From Notospermus geniculatus (lineage: Eukaryota > Nemertea > Pilidiophora > Heteronemertea > Lineidae): 64,000 nucleotides of DNA. The stretch lies in contig NMRB01000726.1 of the NCBI GenBank assembly GCA_002633025.1, positions 186,001 through 250,000 of the forward strand, written 5' to 3'. Positions 57,147 through 64,000 of the stretch are shown here, one piece after another. Position numbers and translations under genes: made by a program. Below the pieces are notes generated by a model. The model saw only the letters and a program-made list of their open reading frames with translations. It made no database searches and was not told where the DNA came from. The stretch's first letter is position 1. Every line of letters begins with the position of its first letter.

Positions 57147-57965
57147 TGTATTAAAGTAAACTAGTGAAGTCATATCTCTGTGCTGACCCTTGCTGGCATT
57201 TAAGTGAAAATTAGAAACTGAAAATTTGTTGGCTATCTTGGATCGCGCAATCATCTTATTCAAATTTACAACATGCCATGCCGCAAAGTTAGTTCCCAGT
57301 AATTAGATATTGGTGCATATGATCCCAATTGTGAATCGCCTCAGTATACATTAGTGCATATTTATATACACATTTATAGTACTGATTGGGGAGATATCAT
57401 ATGAATTCCGATCGGAATATCACAAATTAAGACATGAATTGGAGAAGTGCACAGATAATTGGCTCGGCGAGTAGATCCTCATCGGAACACTGGCAATTAA
57501 TTATGGATACAAACAGAGAATAACTCATCAGGGCTCTCAATATCGTCATATTATCGGAAAAATTGGGCATTTGAGAAAAAATTTCACCGAAGATTGCCGT
57601 GGAATGTTGTAATTTATATGTACGCTTACGCCGCAATCAACCACTATTGTTGCCACGTCATTATGCGGGCATAACCCATCGCAGCATTTTCATAACGCGC
57701 ATTATCCCGGTAATGTAAGTCATGGAATCATATCTGCATAATTATGTTCTAACATTTATATCAATCAGGAGCGCTAAGCCTGCGGTTGATGGGATCAAGA
57801 TGGTCGCCTCATCCCGTGCCGTCTTGAGTCTAATTATTCGGGCGGAGAATCTTATTTTGTGATTATCATGCAAATACTCTGCGCTTCAAGCAGTGTGATG
57901 CGAGATCTTTTGCTTGGCATTCTGATGGTGTAGTGAAGGGACATCCTGAGTTAAGGTATCTTGGG
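57147..57965. other. unique non-coding sequence
   Basis: AT-rich with AATTA-type cores; no repeat ends or gene seen. Confidence 0.4.
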
Positions 57966-57967
57966 AT

Positions 57968-58096
57968 ATTAGGGAGGTTTCGCAAGCGCCCGGTTAGGCC
58001 ATACGACGACGTTTATCTATTGTTTGGGTATACCCACACAATAGATGAACGTCGTCGTAGGGCCTAATCGGACACTTGCGAAACCTCCCTATTATA
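57968..58096. mobile_element. foldback MITE, TAGGGAGGTTTCGCAAG ends
   Basis: Left TTAGGGAGGTTTCGCAAGCG...ACGACGACGTTTATCTATTG and right inverse; arms about 60 bp around GGGTATACCC. Total about 129 bp. Confidence 0.92.
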
Positions 58097-58317
58097 TGCT
58101 GTTGGCGTTGGACTTTTAAAAAAAAGTTTGGGTTTATAGTCTGATATCAACAATGGTAGAGGTGTCTTCTGACTTTACACTTTAACTCCACAGTCTATCC
58201 TGAAACCTTTCAGTAGAACTCAGATGAGCTGTTCATTCAGCGCTACAATCCGAGCATTTCCGACCAGTACCCATTTATACACCTGGGTGGAGAGAGGCCA
58301 GTGAGGCAAAGAGACTT
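58097..58317. other. non-coding spacer
   Basis: No feature recognised. Confidence 0.4.
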
Positions 58318-58319
58318 GC

Positions 58320-58391
58320 CCAAAGTTTTTCAAACAGGGTGGGAGTGAAATTCAAACAGGATGGTGTAATAGAAAATGCAAGTTACATTTT
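58320..58391 (-). repeat. fragment of the CACCCTGTT repeat
   Basis: Inverse copy of about 1690-1760, broken off at 58391 where the next repeat begins. Confidence 0.8.
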
Positions 58392-58700
58392 TAGCCCGCT
58401 TGGCCGCAAGGCCCAGCAGGGCTTATGCTGTGGTTGGGGTCATTGAGTGGTGGTCTGTCGTGCGTCAAGACGTACGTACGTACGTACGTACGTACGTACG
58501 TACGTACGTACGTCCGTAAACTTTGGTTGTTAGCGCTCTAGCGCCTTTATTTTTTGACGAATCTTTTTGGCCTTTGGTGGGTGTATATATGGGCCTAAGA
58601 TCTAGGTCGAGTTCGATTTTGAGCACGGTTGGATTCCTATTTTGGCCTCCAGGGGGCGTTTTGTGCANAACTAGCGCTGGCCATTTGGACAATTCTCTCA
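58392..58700 (+). repeat. GCCCGCTTGGCCGCAAGG repeat with (ACGT)n
   Basis: Begins GCCCGCTTGGCCGCAAGGCC and CAGCAGGGCTTATGCTGTGG, followed by an ACGT microsatellite and TTAGCGCTCTAGCGCC. It appears to have inserted into or replaced part of the fragment at 58320. It contains a CTCF-like CCTCCAGGGGGCGTTTTG at about 58648 and an N at 58667. Right boundary uncertain. Confidence 0.6.
58470..58513. repeat. (ACGT)11 microsatellite
   Basis: Eleven pure ACGT units. The unit is its own reverse complement, so the tract is a perfect palindrome from any centre, and it has the highest CpG density in the window. Confidence 0.98.
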
Positions 58701-60960
58701 TCAAGACAATGAATGCTAATACCAATCAAAGCAGTTGTGAGTTCGTTATCTTAGCTCTGATGAGCTCCGTTGATCAGGGTGAATATGATGCGTTAATATA
58801 CGAACGATACGGTCCCGTCAGGTGTAATTGCAAATCGGCCATACTGTTTCTTCTAGTGTTGTTATGAATCATCCTTGTATCATCATCCTCTGAGCTGATC
58901 TCGCGCTGACAATAGTTCCTTCGATACTGACACGCCACTTGGCCAGACACGGCAAGATTTTTTCACATTTCTTTTGAAAAAAAATACCTAAAAATCACCC
59001 AGTGTCATCTAGTCGGGGATTTTTGTGTCATTTTTTCAGATAACTTGAAAACCTCATTGTTTGATGTTGCAATGTGACATATTTAACATATATTTCATAA
59101 TATTTTTCCTTCAGATTAAACTTTTATGAACTTTCTTGCAACGCGAGCGCTCCCATAGTTAAAATTCTGTCCCTTTCTCAGGTTCCTAAAAGGAAAAATT
59201 GCCATAGTTTTCCGCAATATGCTGCCACGCAATTTTTGATTTCAGGCCTTCAGGTGGGTTATCTGTTGGTATAACATTTGTTAATTGTTGATAGCGAACA
59301 AAAGATGTTTGTCTAATCCCGCCAGCAGCTAATGGAGTGGATAGGGGCCTACCGTCTTCAATACGAGAGAGAAAAAATAAAAAGGGAAAAAAATTTAAAA
59401 ACACGAGATTTAGACGCTATCCATTAATGCAAAGTAATTAATGATCTTGATAACAAAGAAATGTTTGAAAAAAATCAGTGCATTGCTATGGCATACGGAG
59501 TTGATCTGCACCGGCAAAATACTAAATGGGTATTTTTAATTATATCGTGCTGTCATATAAAAGTCGCCGTCATCAGCTCTAAGGGGAAGAGAATATTGTA
59601 TAGCTGTTGAGTAAATAAAAATACCGCCTCAAGTCTGCTAGGAGGTATTTATTTCGACACTGTGCAATTCTGACGGGGCTTTCTTGACTCGGGATATATC
59701 ATCAGTAATTCCTTTCATAATTGTTAGGTTTGTTTCCACAAAGTTTCTCTCACCTTAACATTTAGTGACATTTTCAATTAAGTTTCCATTAGACCGCCGA
59801 TGTGTTCCGAAGGTGTGATTTTTTTTTTCTTGTAATTTTGCTGTTTTCACCCCATACGTCTGCACCTGATGTTATTGTTGCAAGTTCCTAGGCTTGACTT
59901 TGAATTTGGGAAGGCTTTCAATTGAGTTGTCTCTCGAACACCCCAGGATTTTGTTAAAAGGGTATCAGGCATGATACCCTTATTTGGTGACGCTGAAGTT
60001 GTCCGGATGATGTAAAAAAATTAGGCCTCGCTATGATAAGGCCTGTTACATTAATGGGCATTTAATGGTATGGTATGGAAAAACCGATGCAATCATGAAA
60101 TTTTTCATAGAATTTGTTGGTCAGTATTTTTGTTTAGTCTCAAGAGCAGCTTTTCAAAAAATGGTAATAACGTCATTCCGATGATAGCCAATCTCAATCT
60201 TGTGTCAAAATCGGCTCATTCCAATCAACGATTCTTAATAAAACATCTGTTTGGATGAAATCAAGTGTCTAGTCCGATCATCGCCATTAATTGATCAATT
60301 ATTCCAAGCGAGGGCGTAAGTAATCGTGAACTCGTCTTAGATTTGGTTATTACGTAGATAGGAGAAATTAATCAAGTGCTGAAGCGTGTCCAGAGGCTGG
60401 GAAGCAAGACAACCCATGACTAGTCAAGCGTGTATTTATGGCAGGAAATATTAATTAGGCTTGGACACTTTTGGTGATAGATGGGGTGGGGATAGGGCAG
60501 TATTGCCCATAGGCACGTGTAGGCAGTGTATGAATGTTTATGTATGTCAAGCTTTTGATGACTAGAACATAAAACTTTCTGTGTTGAGGGCATTAAATGG
60601 TCTTAAATGGTGCCTGAAAGGGTAACCCAATAATTACAATAAAAGTTGGGTTCGTACACTTTGATAAACAAAATTGTATCGATTTGCCTCATTACGTTGA
60701 ATTCCCAACCCACATGCCTGGCAACATTCAAATTATCGAGTATTGCATCATACATGTACATAAACATAAATAAAAAGTATGTTGAAATTGAATTTTGTTG
60801 ACAAACACAGGCAATATTGGTGATGTTTTTTACTTTGTAAATGTATAAGTAGACTGAAATATCTGCCTTGAAACTAAACCGTGCATCTATGCTTGAGAAA
60901 GGAATCTCATTGCTTTAGCTTGAAGCCAAAGATAAAGATAGACCCACCCCTTCAGAAATA
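58701..60960. other. mostly unique non-coding sequence
   Basis: No gene recognised. 60220-60430 carries several ATTAATTGATCAATTA-type homeodomain cores; 59820-59832 is a T run. Confidence 0.4.
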
Positions 60961-60963
60961 TGT

Positions 60964-61351
60964 AACGACTTCCCAATCCATGATTTCTATTAAGATTCTC
61001 TCAGAAATCGTGAAATTTTCTTGATTCTGACCCAAAGAATGCCCTATTCTAAACAAAGAACCTCCTTCAGCTAACTGGTAAGGTAACGTAATTGCCAGCA
61101 AAGATGGTCACATGAAACTAAGACCCTGAACTTTTTGTAGGTGTGTTCCCAGCTACTTAACTCCTTCCCAATCCATGATTTCTCAAGAAATTCCCTCAGA
61201 AATCATGAATTCTTGAATTCTGACCCAAAGAGTACCCTTTTCTGAGAAAGAACCTGCCTCAGCTAAATTAGTAAGGAAATGTCATCTCGAGCAAAGATGG
61301 TATCGTGTTAACTAAGATCCTGAACTGTTTGTAGGCGTGTTCCCAGCTACT
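60964..61351 (+). repeat. 195-bp tandem duplication
   Basis: Copies at 60964-61158 and 61159-61351, each starting TTCCCAATCCATGATTTCT and ending GTGTTCCCAGCTACTTA. Within each, GATTTCT...CTCAGAAATC forms a short hairpin. Copies differ at about a tenth of positions. Confidence 0.9.
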
Positions 61352-62906
61352 TAGCTCCTCTCATAAGAAACATGCCAATGACCAAGGGTAAAAATGATCA
61401 CCCTGAGCAAGACTTAATCCTGAATACAGTGCAACATAAGTACTACCCTATAAATTACCCTTCTTGCAGCGTCATCAGTCATTGTCAGTAGGTGGGGGTA
61501 GATTTTTACTTGTTCGTAACTGTATCGAATGTTATGTGCAGACCGAAGGTATACACCAAATTATTGTTGTTTTTTCTCGCTAAGATTGACACCTTTATTG
61601 CATGAATTTCGCTACCCTACCCACATGGGGAAGAAACCATGGGAGATTTGCGCTAACTAGCTCTTAATCTGATGCGTGGAAATGACACATTTCATCAGCA
61701 AGACATGTTCAGTGTCTTAGAAATTAATCGGTGTAGTATGGCAGTGCCACGTTACGAGATTTTCACCTCATGTTACGCCAGTTTGCATCGCTAATTAAGA
61801 CAAACGGAGGACACTGACGTTTAGTGTTCACTCGTTGATTGCCAACGTCATCTAGCCTAGCAATGTAACATTATTGTTTTTACCGATGCTTCTTCGATAG
61901 CAAGCTGGCCTTAATCAGTTGTATATTATGTCCTATGAGTTTGGAGGAATTTCTCGCGTAATTACCGAAGTGCAAGCTTTTTCTGGCCGTGTTCATGTTG
62001 GAACTGTAGTTTCTCAACTCATATGCCCCAGATTTAAGCAGACAACTTCTGCATGTTTTGCAATTTTCTGAAAACCTTGGACATGAATTGGAAAAAAATT
62101 TGAAGAAATATTCTTCAGAAAGGTGATACAAACTAATTTTCTTCAAAAATATTTCAATTAAATACCATAGGATGTCAGAAAATTTTGACAGAAGATGTCG
62201 TCTGCTGGACTAGGTTGAATTCGCCCCACCCCTGATACTGTGCATGCTTTGGGAATGACTCTCAAAACCAAGTTCAAGCAGAGTTTAACAGCTTCATGAC
62301 ATCAGCTAACAGAATAGGACAAATGTGTGAGTCAAAGTGAAAGTGAAAAGCAAAGTTTAATCTCAAAGCGTACATAATCTGTATAGCCGTAAAGTGTTAA
62401 GATAAGAAGTCTACACCATACTTTTTGTTCATTCAATGCGTACATTTCGCTCATTTCACATCAAAGATGTGCACATAAGAATGATGGCAACGAAACAAAA
62501 TAACACTTGATCCCCTTACGAGATATCAAAACTAGTGATTAAAACCTTTGAGTTGCAACACCTACAAAATGGATAAATTCAGAATTTGCGCATTGATCTT
62601 TTTTAGTTGAACACCAGGGATGACACTGATATTAGATTACCTGAGTTTTCGAACACAATGATACCAGTATAGGAGATTTGACTCTGGATTAAAATAAAGC
62701 CGAGCCTACGCCCCCTGAGGACCCCTTGTAAATTTACACCAAAACAAACAGTAGTTGAATCGCTAGGTGTCGAATGGAAAAGTTATGGGAATGAAAGAGA
62801 AAGTGTTAGGTTTAAGCTGAGTGTCCATAAGTGATAATAGAACATGGGTTGTTGTCATACAGCTGATTGTGAGAACCACACTTGGTCTTTTGGGACTGAC
62901 CTTGCT
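61352..62906. other. non-coding, no feature seen
   Basis: No gene or transposon recognised; the minus frame at 61880-62146 has no known family. Confidence 0.4.
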
Positions 62907-62911
62907 GCACT

Positions 62912-63073
62912 CAGGCACGGATCCGAGGTGCACACCCCCCTTTCAGCCAACAAATCTGTAAAATCGACCGTGAAATTCTGAAATTTGGAGCAAATCATTG
63001 AAATACACCGCGGATTTCAATATTTCCAACTATTTTTCAACTTTTCCGAAATTGTGCATCAGCCCCTGCCCTG
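62912..63073 (-). mobile_element. 162-bp TIR element, GCACT TSD
   Basis: Inverse-orientation relative of 57011-57141: starts CAGGCACGGATCCGAGGTGC, holds CAACAAATCTGTAAAAT and TTTTCCGAAATTGTGCATCA, and ends GCCCCTGCCCTG. Flanked by GCACT at 62907-62911 and 63074-63078. Confidence 0.75.
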
Positions 63074-63078
63074 GCACT

Positions 63079-63835
63079 CGGATGATACAGCTGGAGTACC
63101 AGTATTCCACTTTGATTTTGATGGAACACTGTATGACTTTTCCAACAAAGATGGTGGCCTACTAGTTCTCCCACATGACGCCATGGCCATTTTCATTTTC
63201 CAAGCATGATGTAACACTATAAATGCATCCTCTCAGACAAAATTACCTAAACTTTTGTGCCCATGGCTCGCTTGACCAGCTTAGGGTGTCAGTGGCCATT
63301 GAATGTACTGGTATTAGCTTCTGACGTCATATGGTGAGAATTGTTAGACCGCCATCTTTGTTGGAAAATGATCTATGACCAATCATCTTGTTTTTGTGGT
63401 CATCTTCTCAATATCTCCTTCTCATGCTTGTGGTTTTCAGAAACATTTAAAAATGAAATTCATACATTGAATCCAACATATCCAAGTAAAAGCACAATAT
63501 CAATAAATTCATAACTGATACCATTGCTCATAGCCAACATCAGACAGTACAGCATCGTGTTAATAACAGGTATTTCACGGAAGGTGTGGCTAAACGCCAT
63601 GACTCAGGGCCAGGGAGCACTAACCCCTTCATTACAAGGTAACTGAGATGTTAATGGCATATTTCAGGAATGATTTCAAAGATATACATATTCCAATGGG
63701 AAGTTGTTGGCTATGACCTGTCTCTGACCATTGGGCGATCTCTGTGGTCTTGTCATTCTGAAAGAACTCATGCTGAAGTCAGGGCTTCTGCTAAGCAGTG
63801 CGATTGTGGGATTCCCACCAAAACTCCTGTATCAC
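63079..63835. other. non-coding, no feature seen
   Basis: No gene recognised. Confidence 0.4.
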
Positions 63836-63837
63836 CC

Positions 63838-63900
63838 AGAAAGTGCCTGAGGAGACCCCAGTTGGGGGCGAAAATTTGCAACATTCGAAGACGACTTTAC
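63838..63900 (+). other. hammerhead-ribozyme-like core, copy 3 (best)
   Basis: CTGAGGA (63847-63853), a GACCCC/GGGGGC stem with one mismatch and an AGTT loop, then GAAA (63870-63873): an exact CUGANGA-stem II-GAAA layout. AAAGT (63840-63844) and ACTTT (63894-63898) could pair as distal stem I, and G63887 could pair with C63846 next to the core. Stem III is weak (TTTGCAACATT). Confidence 0.35.
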
Positions 63901-64000
63901 CTTTACTATCATCTTTTCCTAAAGAGCCAATTTGGAAAATTGTCTCCCCAATTGCTTTACAAAAGCAACTGTGCTTTACAAAAGCAACTGAAGTCATCAT
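63901..64000. repeat. short tandem pair at window end
   Basis: GCTTTACAAAAGCAACTG occurs twice in succession at about 63954-63989; otherwise no feature. Confidence 0.8.

Noticed and set aside
1-64000. CRISPR-like regular repeats (44-bp, 35-bp and 65-bp arrays)
   Set aside because: Units are contiguous with no unique spacers, in a spliced eukaryotic context; they are minisatellites.
1-64000. tRNA, rRNA or snRNA genes and known microRNAs
   Set aside because: I looked for B-box-like GGTTCGA and familiar small RNA sequences by eye and found nothing convincing; a covariance-model scan would be decisive.

Overview
This window is animal genomic DNA. There is one securely recognisable protein-coding exon in 64 kb, it has a spliced acceptor and donor, and the rest is intron/intergenic sequence with short palindromic DNA transposons, minisatellites and tandem segmental duplications. 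The many TACATGTA and TAGGCCTA runs, the Harbinger-like and foldback MITEs and the ZNF143/YY1/CTCF-like motifs suggest a marine invertebrate deuterostome (echinoderm, hemichordate or cephalochordate). This is inference only, and no species can be named. Isolated single N characters (5811, 19926, 58667) indicate unresolved consensus bases. Nothing prokaryotic is present: no operons, CRISPR arrays or rRNA, and I found no convincing tRNA.

Layout. 1-4.3 kb: AT-rich sequence, a nested inverted repeat, and a CpG-retaining stretch (about 3.36-4.25 kb) with a ZNF143-like site next to a YY1-like site, a probable untranslated first exon with a strong donor at 4251, and a less certain coding first exon at 3825-3996. 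4.7-15.3 kb: mostly repeats, including two Harbinger-like elements with TAA/TTA target duplications (one carrying a nested element), a pogo-like MITE, several foldbacks and a duplicated LINE reverse-transcriptase scrap. 16-21 kb: palindromes, a pyrimidine minisatellite, and an 849-bp tandem duplication with a 65-bp minisatellite. 22.0-33.9 kb: a large tandem duplication (copy A 22042-28286, copy B 28287-33869). Its length difference is explained almost entirely by four transposon insertions, each present in only one copy. 34-40 kb: G/C-rich repeat, a foldback of about 600 bp with a nested MITE, and unique sequence. 40.9-43.4 kb: another tandem duplication, each copy carrying a 44-bp minisatellite with a perfect CCTTGACATGTCAAGG palindrome. 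43.4-49.7 kb: mainly unique sequence with scattered repeats. 49.73-50.28 kb: a 35-bp minisatellite immediately upstream of the gene. 50.35-51.03 kb: the first coding exon of a CYTH-family thiamine-triphosphatase (THTPA-like) on the + strand. 51-64 kb: probably its long intron and/or intergenic DNA with many foldback elements. I could not find its C-terminal exon.

Biologically, only the thiamine-triphosphatase exon and the orphan promoter at 4.1 kb point to genes. The recurrent theme is tandem amplification of segments that contain nuclear-receptor-like extended half-sites (TNAAGGTCA): the 65-bp array, a 402-bp near-identical block in the 6-kb duplication, and the 44-bp array. Whether these act as regulatory DNA is inference.
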